From a virus: a stretch of DNA of 45,770 nt. The notes beneath the pieces are model-generated. The model ran no database searches. It was not told the DNA's origin and worked only from the letters and a program-made list of their open reading frames with translations. The stretch spans positions 1 to 45,770 of the IMG/VR virus record IMGVR_UViG_3300025135_000011, one strand, 5' to 3'. This document shows, piece after piece, positions 36,852-44,090 of this stretch (the first letter of the stretch is position 1; every line of letters begins with the position of its first letter). A program made the translations under genes and the position numbers.

Positions 36852-38456
36852 ATGTCGTCTGCGTTCCAGTTCTTCGCGCCTCTCGCGTTCTTCGAGAAAG
36901 CGTCCGCCCCCGAAGGCAAGCGCAAGCGCATCGCTGGTGTGATCTCGACGGAAGACCTCGACAAGCAAGGCGAGGTCATCATCCAGAAGGGCCTCGACCT
37001 CGCACCCTTCCTGAAGGAAGGGTGGTTCAACGACAACCACAGCAAGAAGACCGCTGACGTGCTCGGGTACCCCGAAGGCGTCACGCAGTTCGCGAAAGGC
37101 GAGCGCTTGCCTGACGGCAACACCGCGCCCACCGCCCTGACATGGGCAGAGGGCTACCTGCTCGACACCCCCGAAGCCTCCCGCATCTGGGACCTGGGCA
37201 ACGCGCTCAAGAAGGCAGGCGGCTCTCGCCGCCTGGGTTTCAGCATCGAAGGTGCCGTACAGAAGCGCACCGGCCCCGCAGGGCGTGTGGTTGCGAAGGC
37301 GCTCGTGCGAAACGTGGCGATCACCAACTGTTTTCCGGGTGACGTCCGCGTGAGCGGCGCTGCCGAGAAGGTGACGCGGCGCGCGTACTCAGGCCCCATG
37401 ATCGAGCTGACACTCGCGACGGGTGAGAAGATCACCGGAACACCGAATCACCCGGTACTCACGCAGCGTGGGTGGGTGGCCCTTGGTGAGTTGGTGGAAG
37501 GCCAAGACCGCGTTGGCCGTTTCGACCGTGACCTCGTCCCTACGCCGTCGATCCCCCATGACGTACAGGACATGCCAGCCCCGCTCCAGGAGGTGTTCGA
37601 TCTTGCGCTTCTCTCCAAGGCGACCCGTTGGGTCGGTCTTGCTGGAGAAGCTGAGTTCCACGGCGACGTCTCCGACAGCGATGTCGATGTTGTACTTGCC
37701 GAAGGACTTCTGAAGGAACGGCTGGAGTCCTCGTTTTTCCAGAAGTTCGGCAAGGAGGCGCTCCCCGCCTCCGACAAAGAGCTGCCGAGCCTCGCGAGTG
37801 ACGGACTTCGCGCGCAGCTCCTTGAGGGAGGCTTTCTTGCTGCGCCGAGCGACGTTCGCGGCGTGAACCAGCTCCTTTCGCTCGGTGGCGGTGCGGAGTT
37901 GGTTCCGACGAACCTGTTCCTCATGCCTGCTGCGGACAACGCCAAAACGCTTGGCGATGTCGTTCACAGTCCAGCGGTGCAAGCCAAAGCGTTCAGCGAG
38001 GAGCCCCGCACCCTCTCCAGCCGCGTAGGCTTCAGCCACATTGCGAGCAAGCGTTTCGTCGATGGGTTTGTGGGCCACGTCTTCAACCTCCAGACGTCGC
38101 ACGGATGGTACGACGCAAACGGCATTGTGGCACACAACTGCCCCGTGGGTGAAGGGACGCGACTCGAAGTTCTTGCGAAGAGCCTCGGGGACGTGGAGAA
38201 GGGCCTCTCTATGGGGGAGGCGACTCCGGGCTCCAAGCCCGCTGGGCCGAAGTCAGGCCCCGGCGCCGGGCAAGTGCTCGCGCCGCAGTCGTTAGAGCAA
38301 GACGGGCAGCAGCGCTTGCTTGACGACGGCGACGATAAGGAGATCTCGAAGTCGGCCGCTGTCGCGCGCATCCAGCATCGCTTCGCTTGCTCACCACAAA
38401 CCGCCGAACGTCTTTTCCAGACGATCGGCATCCTGAAGGACAACGACCTTCTCTGA
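36852..38456 (+). CDS. Prohead protease interrupted by an intein
   Basis: The 534-residue precursor equals ~159 N-extein residues, a 270-residue intein and a ~105-residue C-extein. The extein reads as a head maturation protease: GVISTEDLDKQGEVI, a histidine in WFNDNHSKKT (His63), a serine in RLGFSIEG (Ser131), and VRNVAITN joined to CPVGEGTRLEV. That is the HK97-type layout with the conserved Pro after the beta strand. The insertion lies exactly at this conserved region, as expected for homing elements. The C-extein tail may be a scaffold-like segment. Excision needs Cys160, Asn429 and Cys430, all present. ATG 36852 follows GGGAGG. Confidence 0.88.
   Translation: MSSAFQFFAPLAFFEKASAPEGKRKRIAGVISTEDLDKQGEVIIQKGLDLAPFLKEGWFNDNHSKKTADVLGYPEGVTQFAKGERLPDGNTAPTALTWAEGYLLDTPEASRIWDLGNALKKAGGSRRLGFSIEGAVQKRTGPAGRVVAKALVRNVAITNCFPGDVRVSGAAEKVTRRAYSGPMIELTLATGEKITGTPNHPVLTQRGWVALGELVEGQDRVGRFDRDLVPTPSIPHDVQDMPAPLQEVFDLALLSKATRWVGLAGEAEFHGDVSDSDVDVVLAEGLLKERLESSFFQKFGKEALPASDKELPSLASDGLRAQLLEGGFLAAPSDVRGVNQLLSLGGGAELVPTNLFLMPAADNAKTLGDVVHSPAVQAKAFSEEPRTLSSRVGFSHIASKRFVDGFVGHVFNLQTSHGWYDANGIVAHNCPVGEGTRLEVLAKSLGDVEKGLSMGEATPGSKPAGPKSGPGAGQVLAPQSLEQDGQQRLLDDGDDKEISKSAAVARIQHRFACSPQTAERLFQTIGILKDNDLL
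37389..38078 (-). CDS. Antisense homing endonuclease candidate nested in the intein
   Basis: A 229-residue protein on the minus strand, codon-aligned with the intein frame. The start is GTG at 38078-38076, seven bases after a GGAGGT at 38091-38086. The N-terminal part has a helix-turn-helix: AEAYAAGEGAGLLAERFGLH followed by RWTVNDIAKRFGV (37938-38048). After a basic linker comes a nuclease-like core: GERLLAELLEKRG, FGKYNIDIAVGDVAVELSFS, and KIEHLLERGWHVLYV (about 37560-37770). Candidate catalytic residues are the E of GE, the D of NIDIA and the E of VAVELS, as in Vsr/EDxHD-type PD-(D/E)xK homing enzymes. The frame could extend to a GTG at 38135. It would cleave intein-free protease alleles. 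No promoter was identified. Long antisense frames are common in GC-rich DNA, but motif content and the ribosome site argue for a real gene. Confidence 0.72.
   Translation of the reverse strand: MAHKPIDETLARNVAEAYAAGEGAGLLAERFGLHRWTVNDIAKRFGVVRSRHEEQVRRNQLRTATERKELVHAANVARRSKKASLKELRAKSVTREARQLFVGGGERLLAELLEKRGLQPFLQKSFGKYNIDIAVGDVAVELSFSSKTDPTGRLGEKRKIEHLLERGWHVLYVMGDRRRRDEVTVETANAVLAFHQLTKGHPPTLREYRVIRCSGDLLTRRECQLDHGA
38086..38091 (-). promoter_or_regulatory. Shine-Dalgarno for the antisense nuclease gene
   Basis: GGAGGT on the minus strand, with a 7-base spacer to GTG 38078. On the plus strand the same bases encode N-L of intein block F (VFNLQTS). It matches the strength of the phage's other ribosome sites (GAGGAGGTTGAG). 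Confidence 0.7.
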
Positions 38457-38470
38457 AGGGAGAAAACGCC

Positions 38471-39175
38471 ATGAAGAAGATGACCGAACACGATCTCGAA
38501 AAAGGAATGAACGCGCTCGCCGAGGCCGCGCTCAAGAACAACACCGCGACCCGCGCGGCGGACCTGTTCGCGAAGGCGCAGAGCGGGGAGATCACTGACG
38601 ACGAGAAGGACGAGCTGGTCAAGTCCCTGCGGGGCGACGAACTCGCAAGCAAGGTCATGGGCGGTTTCCAGACCGACACGATCCAGAAGTCCATCGACGT
38701 GAGCGACTTCCTGCGTGACGCCACCGTGGGCATCACCGACGGGCTCCGCACGCTCACCGACCACATCCAGAAGTCCCAAGGCGACGACCACGGCTACCGC
38801 GTGGCTCTCGCGACAACTCTCGCGTCCATGACCGATGTCATCACCTCGCAGAGCGAGATGCTGAAGTCGATGGCTTCGCAGCTCGGGGTGCAGCCCGCGC
38901 GCGGCCCCATGAGCAAGGGCGTCCGGGGTGCACAGCCGATGGCGAAGTCTTTCGCCGGGGCTCCGACCCAGGCGAATGCCATGGAGCAGGGCTCGGACCT
39001 CTCCAAGTCGCAGATCCTCGATGGCCTCGACGCGATGATTGCCAAGGGCGGCAACAACGCGAGCAACGGCGAAGATCTCGTCAAGGCGTCCACCAAGTAC
39101 GAGTCCCTCAACCAGATCTCACCCGTGGTCCTCGCGGACGTGCAGAAGTTCCTCAACACCCACAAGGCCAACTGA
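38471..39175 (+). CDS. Putative scaffold or capsid-assembly protein
   Basis: ATG 38471 follows AAGGGAG. The 234-residue protein is almost all helical and charged (MTEHDLEKGMNALAEAALKN ... DVITSQSEMLKSMASQLGVQ), with no recognised enzymatic motif. It lies between protease and major capsid genes, the usual place of the scaffold. Several Gln/Ser/Met-rich stretches fit a cleavable scaffold. Assignment rests on position and composition. Confidence 0.6.
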   Translation: MKKMTEHDLEKGMNALAEAALKNNTATRAADLFAKAQSGEITDDEKDELVKSLRGDELASKVMGGFQTDTIQKSIDVSDFLRDATVGITDGLRTLTDHIQKSQGDDHGYRVALATTLASMTDVITSQSEMLKSMASQLGVQPARGPMSKGVRGAQPMAKSFAGAPTQANAMEQGSDLSKSQILDGLDAMIAKGGNNASNGEDLVKASTKYESLNQISPVVLADVQKFLNTHKAN

Positions 39176-39222
39176 GCCAGCCTTCATAGGCTTCCAGTTT
39201 CCAGAAAGAGCAGGAGAACAAC

Positions 39223-40659
39223 ATGAATGAGCAGATTTCTTGGAAAGACTACGAAGGTTTGGACGGCTTCGGCGGTGGCAGCCTTGGCAGCCCCGAGACG
39301 CTGAGTGAGCTGAACAAAGCTCTCACCGCAGGTCAGGCAATCAACAACCCAGGTGCGAGCTTTGGTGACGGTTTCCCGCTGCGCGTCGAGTCGCTGGAGC
39401 GCACGCTCAAGAACGTCACGTACCGCATGGAGCACCTGCGGTTGTTCAAGGCCATCCCGAAGATCGGGGCCATGAACACGGTCGAAGAGCACAACGTGAT
39501 CCAGTCCTACGGCGAGGGTGACGACGTCGGCTTCGTGGCCGAAGGCGATCTGCCGGAATCGCAGGACAGCGCGTACGAGCGTCAGTACGCTGTGGTGAAG
39601 TACCTCGGCACGACCCGCAAGGTGACGCACGTCATGTCGCTCGTGAAACCCGCGCACGGCAACGTGATCGCCAACGAGACGGTCAGTGGCACAATGTGGC
39701 TGCTCCGCATCCTCGAACGCGCCTTGCTCTTCGGGCGCTCTGATCTGTCGAGCCTTCAGTTCGACGGCTACGAGAAGCTCATCGGCGACTTGGCTCCCGC
39801 TGCAAACATCATCGACATGCGCGGCCAGCCGCTCGACGAAGATGTCCTGATCGACGCCGCGCTGACAATCTCGGACGCGCCCAACTTCGGTGTCCCCACG
39901 CACTTGCACCTCAACCCCAAGGTCAAGGCGGATCTCGTCAAAGCCTTCTTCCCCAAAGGTCGCTACGACATCGGGGCGGGTGTCAAGGGCGACATGGTCG
40001 GCCTCGACGTCAACGGCTTCACCTCGCCCGCAGGAGACATCTCCTTCGAGCCGAACGTGTTCATCACCGACGGCGGCGCTCCTGCCGTCGCGAGTGGCGA
40101 TCCCTCGAAGCGCCCCGGCGCTCCGACGATCACAGCAGCGGCAACGACCCCCATCGACGCCGCCAGCCTCTTTGGTGACGATGACGCCGGGTCCTACGTC
40201 TACAAGATCGTGGCGTTCAACGACGCCGGTCGCAGCATCGCGGTCGACATCGGTGGTGCCATCGCCGTTGCGGCGGGCGAAAAGCTCACCTTCGGGGTCA
40301 CTCCCGCAGGCGGCGCACCCACCAAGTGGTACTCGCTGTTCCGCACAAAGAAGGGTGGGGCGGGCGGTACCGAGCGCCTTATCGCGCGAATCCCCAACAC
40401 CGCTGGCGTCGGCCAGCTCACCGTGGATGACTTCAACACGAGCCTCCCCGGCGCCACGTCGGCGTTCATGTGGCAGCAGAACCTCGAAGTCATGAGCTGG
40501 AAGCAACTTGCCCCGATGCTCAAGATCCCACTTGCCACCGTCGACGCGACCATCCGCTGGATGCAGCTCATCTACGGTGTGCCTGTGCTCTACGCCCCCG
40601 GTAAGACCGTGCTGTTCAAGAACATCGGCCGCGCGCCGCAGTTCAAGGGACAGCCGTGA
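39223..40659 (+). CDS. Major capsid protein with inserted Ig-like domain
   Basis: ATG 39223 follows AGGAGAA. The 478-residue protein has an N-arm, SLERTLKNVTYRMEHLRLFK and the HK97-like beta regions (GTTRKVTHVMSLVKPAHGNV, IDMRGQPLDEDVLIDAALTI, PNFGVPTHLHLNPKVKADLV). Residues ~287-412 (RPGAPTITAAAT, GSYVYKIVAFNDAGRS, KWYSLFRTKKGG) look like an inserted Ig/fibronectin-type domain, probably displayed on the capsid surface. The fold resumes at MWQQNLEVMSWKQLAPML. It is followed by a strong terminator. Confidence 0.85.
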   Translation: MNEQISWKDYEGLDGFGGGSLGSPETLSELNKALTAGQAINNPGASFGDGFPLRVESLERTLKNVTYRMEHLRLFKAIPKIGAMNTVEEHNVIQSYGEGDDVGFVAEGDLPESQDSAYERQYAVVKYLGTTRKVTHVMSLVKPAHGNVIANETVSGTMWLLRILERALLFGRSDLSSLQFDGYEKLIGDLAPAANIIDMRGQPLDEDVLIDAALTISDAPNFGVPTHLHLNPKVKADLVKAFFPKGRYDIGAGVKGDMVGLDVNGFTSPAGDISFEPNVFITDGGAPAVASGDPSKRPGAPTITAAATTPIDAASLFGDDDAGSYVYKIVAFNDAGRSIAVDIGGAIAVAAGEKLTFGVTPAGGAPTKWYSLFRTKKGGAGGTERLIARIPNTAGVGQLTVDDFNTSLPGATSAFMWQQNLEVMSWKQLAPMLKIPLATVDATIRWMQLIYGVPVLYAPGKTVLFKNIGRAPQFKGQP

Positions 40660-40675
40660 GCTGACGTGAGCTGAC
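40656..40675 (+). repeat. Tandem 10-bp duplication at the capsid gene stop
   Basis: GTGAGCTGAC occurs twice in tandem (40656-40665, 40666-40675), carrying the stop codon. The second copy pairs with GCTCAC (40676-40681) to form a small hairpin just upstream of the main terminator. Confidence 0.75.
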
Positions 40676-40686
40676 GCTCACCAAAG

Positions 40687-40709
40687 GAGCCCCCGAAAGG
40701 GGGCTCTTT
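40687..40709 (+). terminator. Strong rho-independent terminator after the capsid gene
   Basis: GAGCCCCC (40687-40694), loop GAAA, GGGGGCTC (40699-40706), then TTTCGTTTC. A perfect 8-bp GC stem with a stable GNRA tetraloop. Confidence 0.9.
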
Positions 40710-40766
40710 CGTTTCGGACGCAGCCGCTCTATACCTATGGTCCCGGCTTTCCAGAAAGGGAACCAA

Positions 40767-41450
40767 ATGCGACTACAGACGAAGTATTCCCACAAGAAGC
40801 TCACCACGATCACCGTGAACGGACGCGCCTACGAGATCGACTCGCAGTGTTGCATTGACGTTGACAACGACGCCGACTCCAAGAAGCTCCTGTCACTCGG
40901 CGACGAGTGGAGCCTGGAGGTCAGGAAGAGCGCGCTGCACTCGATTTCCAAGATCCCTGAACCGGGTAAGCCTATGCGATCGGCGGTGGAGTTCGTCACG
41001 CTGCTGGGGCAAGACACCGAGCTGGCGACCCGCGTTGCGTCCTTGCGGAGCTTTGCGGCGCTCTCCTCCCTCGCGACGAACCTTGGCTTCCGCTTCACCG
41101 AGAACGAGTTCAAGGCCGCAACGGACCAGCTCCAGCGCACGGCGGAAAAGGCAGCGCGCGTGGACGCGGCCAGCGCGGAGAGGGCGAAGGCCGACGCTGC
41201 CAAGGTGGCAACGAAGGCTCCTCCTGCGCCGGAGAAGCCAAAGGGCAAGAAGGCCCCGGCGTACACCCCGGAGTCGGAGACGCTGCCAAAAGTCTTGGAG
41301 GAGGAGGGTAGTGGCGTTTGGCCTGACCCCGCCCCAGAGATGTCCGCCGCGTACCTGAAGCGAATGGCCGCCGCGTATGAGGTCAAGTACGATGCGACGA
41401 CCACGAAGGACGCGCTGATCGGAGCTATCCGGTTGGCGATGTTCGAGTAG
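40767..41450 (+). CDS. Protein with Nif11-like and HeH/LEM-like parts
   Basis: ATG 40767 lies behind a weak GGGAACC; TCTGGAA (minus) sits at 40748. The 227 residues divide into three. A beta-rich N-terminus (TTITVNGRAYEIDS) comes first. A Nif11-like helical stretch follows (RSAVEFVTLLGQDTELATRV, then LATNLGFRFTENEF). Last, after a Lys/Pro/Ala linker, comes a small helix pair (MSAAYLKRMAAAYEVKYDAT ... DALIGAIRLAM) like HeH/LEM modules. Position suggests a head-completion or decoration protein. Nif11 domains are otherwise known from peptide leader families, so that label is tentative. Confidence 0.6.
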   Translation: MRLQTKYSHKKLTTITVNGRAYEIDSQCCIDVDNDADSKKLLSLGDEWSLEVRKSALHSISKIPEPGKPMRSAVEFVTLLGQDTELATRVASLRSFAALSSLATNLGFRFTENEFKAATDQLQRTAEKAARVDAASAERAKADAAKVATKAPPAPEKPKGKKAPAYTPESETLPKVLEEEGSGVWPDPAPEMSAAYLKRMAAAYEVKYDATTTKDALIGAIRLAMFE

Positions 41451-41490
41451 ACGCCCGATTCCAGAACGCCCCCAACCGCAGGAGATAGAC

Positions 41491-41823
41491 ATGGGTTTCC
41501 CAAAAGAAGCACGCGACCACATTCCGTACGCCGCCGACCAGGGCTTGCCCCACCTCGCGGGTGCCGCCAAAGCTGGGGTGAGCGTTCAGCGCAAGAAGAT
41601 CACCCTCGACGGCGCCGCACCGCACGCCATCGATCTCGAAGCGGAGGGCCTTTCGCCCATGGCTGACTCGACCTACTGCGTCCTCGTTGGCGGCGAGACG
41701 TTGGCGCCTGTGATGGTGGACGAGAGCACGCAGACGTCCGTCGGGTTCGACCTCCTCGGGGGCGCGGCTGCCGAGGTCGTGCACCTCGTGATTGTCGGCA
41801 CCCTCAAGGGTCAAGCGGTCTGA
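41491..41823 (+). CDS. Small virion protein candidate, 110 aa
   Basis: ATG 41491 follows GCAGGAG. It is beta-rich, with VQRKKITLDGAAPHAIDLEA and GAAAEVVHLVIVGTLKG. This composition is typical of small capsid-associated or head-tail proteins, but no family is recognised. Confidence 0.62.
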   Translation: MGFPKEARDHIPYAADQGLPHLAGAAKAGVSVQRKKITLDGAAPHAIDLEAEGLSPMADSTYCVLVGGETLAPVMVDESTQTSVGFDLLGGAAAEVVHLVIVGTLKGQAV

Positions 41824-41834
41824 TACCCCGGGGT

Positions 41835-41859
41835 GGGGTGGGCCGCGATGGCCCACCCC
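41835..41859 (+). terminator. Perfect 10-bp hairpin between small structural genes
   Basis: GGGGTGGGCC (41835-41844), loop GCGAT, GGCCCACCCC (41850-41859), followed by GTTCTGGAAAA rather than a T run. It could act as a weak terminator or an mRNA-stabilising hairpin. The TCTGGAA word sits immediately at its 3' edge. Confidence 0.6.
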
Positions 41860-41886
41860 GTTCTGGAAAACCGAAAGAGGCGCTCC

Positions 41887-42177
41887 ATGGGCATGCAAAA
41901 TCTCGGTGGGATTCCACGTGCGAAGACAGTGTCGATCGACACGACGGGGCGCGTTGTCCCTTTCGAGGCGCTCTCGATGAGTATTCTCGTGCGTGCTGCG
42001 GGGAACGCGTGCCGCCTCTACTTCACGAAGGACGATTTCGACGCCAACATCAACTTCTGGGAGGTGAGGGTCGCGGACCCCCCGCTCCAAATCCCTTTGG
42101 AGGACCGAAGCATCTTCATGCGCGGTGTGGTTGGTGCCTCTGACGTGCAGCTCGTCGTCTTCCACCGCAAGGGCTGA
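41887..42177 (+). CDS. Small structural protein candidate, 96 aa
   Basis: ATG 41887 follows AAAGAGG; ATG 41893 is an alternative. It is a beta-sandwich-like sequence (KTVSIDTTGRVVPFEALSMS, VQLVVFHRKG). It sits in a row of small genes after the capsid, as neck or decoration proteins often do. Confidence 0.62.
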   Translation: MGMQNLGGIPRAKTVSIDTTGRVVPFEALSMSILVRAAGNACRLYFTKDDFDANINFWEVRVADPPLQIPLEDRSIFMRGVVGASDVQLVVFHRKG

Positions 42178-42194
42178 TGCCCCTCTGAGGGGCC

Positions 42195-42482
42195 ATGCCA
42201 AACGTCCCACGACGACCGATTGAGCCACACACGAGATGGCGTACGCAGGTGGCGCTTGTCCCGGTGAGCGCAACGGTGTTCACAACTCCCGAAAAGTTCG
42301 TCCATGTCATCGACGGGGCGAGCATCGCCCTGTTCTGTAACGGGCAACGCCTGGAGTCTGGAATCGGCAACGACTTCACGGTGTCCGAGGGCGGCGGCCC
42401 AGACAGCGGGTTTGACACTGTTACGCTACTGTTCGTATCGGAGCCGTCCGACAAGTTTCGCGCTGACTACTTCGTCTTCTGA
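42195..42482 (+). CDS. Small structural protein candidate, 95 aa
   Basis: ATG 42195 follows GAGGGG. VTALVP-like VALVPVSATVFTTPEKFVHV, ASIALFCNGQRLESGIGNDF and FDTVTLLFVSEPSDKFRADY match, from memory, a short beta-rich phage family whose members carry an N-G-x-R-L/Y-x-x-G-x-x-x-D-F-T-V turn, found in tail and head fibre proteins. Function inferred only from this. Confidence 0.65.
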   Translation: MPNVPRRPIEPHTRWRTQVALVPVSATVFTTPEKFVHVIDGASIALFCNGQRLESGIGNDFTVSEGGGPDSGFDTVTLLFVSEPSDKFRADYFVF

Positions 42483-42506
42483 CCTATCTGGAAAGAGAGC
42501 ACCTTC

Positions 42507-44078
42507 ATGGCACGTACGTTCATCCGTCAAGAAGTTCAGATCGCACAGTCCCTCAACTTTCTCGACAACGTCGCTCCCGGCGCGACGATGGAGAGCGGCG
42601 CGGCGAACATCGAGGACGACCTCAACAACATCCGGTCGCTGCTCAACCTCCACAAACGAGCCGATCAGTCGCTCAACTGGTACGACGACCTCGTCGCGCC
42701 GACCACGTTCCCCGGGGAGGGCAACGTCAAACGCGGCGTCGACGAGGTCAACCAAAGCCTGCACGACGTCGAGCGCAAGCGCGTCCTCCGCACCATGACC
42801 GGACTCGTCGACGTTACCGTGGGCGCCGGCAACAACTTCAAGGTGCTGCTCATCGGCGAGCTGCCCGCGAACACCACGGCTGCCGTCGGCAACGTGAGCA
42901 CGCGCGGCACCGTCGCCGCTGCCCACGGTGGTACCTTTGGTACTCACGCTCTAACGGAGGTCAGCGGCACGACCTCGATCTCGCCGAAGAATCTGTGCGA
43001 CGTGGTTGACGGCGCAACGCGCGACCCGATTCTCTCCGGTGGGCGAACCATTTATGCCCTGTTCCAGACGGAGACAGCGACCGACGGCCACACGATGACC
43101 GGCACCACGACCACGCGCGCGCAACTGAGCTTCGTGCGGCTCAACGCGGCTGGCGATGACCTCGAAGCCGTCCCCGTCGCCGACGTCGAGAACCGCGTCA
43201 TCAACTTCTCCAGCGTCGAGCGCGTCGCCCTCGAAGACCTCAACGAGCAGGACTTCCTGCGCGGCGCCGCCATCGACGTGCCCGCCAGCTTCGCTGTCAC
43301 CCGGCAGGGCGCGTACAACGGTCAGGGCACCGCTCCCGTCGATCTCACGACCGACGCCACCCTCGACCTCGAAGGCGCGGGCCTCGCGTGGCGCATCCGC
43401 GACGACGCGGAGGCCAACCTGTTCTCGGTCGTCGAGGGCAGCGCGGGCGGCACGAGCGAGGTCGCTATCGGCGCCGACGTCGATACGTTCAACGTGGACG
43501 CGGTCGTCAACGACTTCCGCACCGGGCTCCGCGCGAACACCGCTGGCACGCGTCCGATCCATGTCGGCGTGAACGACGGCGTGATCGAGTCGACGGCTGG
43601 CGACCTCCGGGTACTCTCGGCGGGCGAGCTGTTCCTCGACGACGTCAACCAGACGGGCTCGACGTGGGCGCAGACCGACGGCATCAAGCTGTCGGACTCG
43701 ACCGCTGAGTGGGACGCCTTCGACGCGAAGTTTGGTGAAGTCTCGCTGCTCAACGCCATCACCAACAGCGCTGTCACGCGCACAAAAGTTCAGGCGACGC
43801 TCACCGCCAGCGTCACCGCCGACAACGACGTCAACGGTCCCGGCACGCCGCACGCCAACACAAACGTGGATCTCCCACCGTACGACGCTGTTGTCTTCGT
43901 CGACGACGTCGAGGTCTATCTCAACGGCGAGCTTCTGCGGAACGCAGTCAACGATGCGGGCGGCGAGGACGTCTATCCCGGTGGCACCCCGACCGAAGGC
44001 GACCTCCGCTTCCAGTTCAACCTGCAAGGCGTCGGGGCCAAGCCAGATCAGATCACGGTGATCGTGAACGGGCAGTGA
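42507..44078 (+). CDS. Large virion structural protein, 523 aa
   Basis: ATG 42507 follows TCTGGAAAGAGAG. The N-terminal ~90 residues are helical (ANIEDDLNNIRSLLNLHKRA). The remainder is rich in Thr, Ala, Asp and Val with many predicted beta strands. The C-terminal PYDAVVFVDDVEVYLNGELL segment resembles the N-G-E-L-L-R beta turn of phage fibre or adhesin proteins. Probably a neck, tail or fibre protein; no precise family assigned. Confidence 0.65.
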   Translation: MARTFIRQEVQIAQSLNFLDNVAPGATMESGAANIEDDLNNIRSLLNLHKRADQSLNWYDDLVAPTTFPGEGNVKRGVDEVNQSLHDVERKRVLRTMTGLVDVTVGAGNNFKVLLIGELPANTTAAVGNVSTRGTVAAAHGGTFGTHALTEVSGTTSISPKNLCDVVDGATRDPILSGGRTIYALFQTETATDGHTMTGTTTTRAQLSFVRLNAAGDDLEAVPVADVENRVINFSSVERVALEDLNEQDFLRGAAIDVPASFAVTRQGAYNGQGTAPVDLTTDATLDLEGAGLAWRIRDDAEANLFSVVEGSAGGTSEVAIGADVDTFNVDAVVNDFRTGLRANTAGTRPIHVGVNDGVIESTAGDLRVLSAGELFLDDVNQTGSTWAQTDGIKLSDSTAEWDAFDAKFGEVSLLNAITNSAVTRTKVQATLTASVTADNDVNGPGTPHANTNVDLPPYDAVVFVDDVEVYLNGELLRNAVNDAGGEDVYPGGTPTEGDLRFQFNLQGVGAKPDQITVIVNGQ

Positions 44079-44090
44079 ACGAGGTAGTTC

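Larger units (their letters stand above)
37329..38138 (+). mobile_element. Intein (Hint domain) in the prohead protease, 270 aa
   Basis: Block A is CFPGDVRVSG (Cys160 first residue). Block B is GTPNHPVLTQRGWVALGEL with the T-x-x-H motif. Block F is VFNLQTSHGWYDANGIV. Block G is VAHN followed by Cys+1. All class 1 catalytic residues are therefore present. The sense-strand middle (~225-400 of the precursor) shows no LAGLIDADG or HNH motif. Instead, the complementary strand encodes a nuclease-like protein. The intein is probably active in splicing. Confidence 0.9.

Noticed and set aside
37540-38050. Conventional in-frame homing endonuclease on the sense strand of the intein
   Set aside because: No LAGLIDADG, HNH or GIY-YIG motif in the sense translation. 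The sense middle looks like a mirror of the antisense protein.
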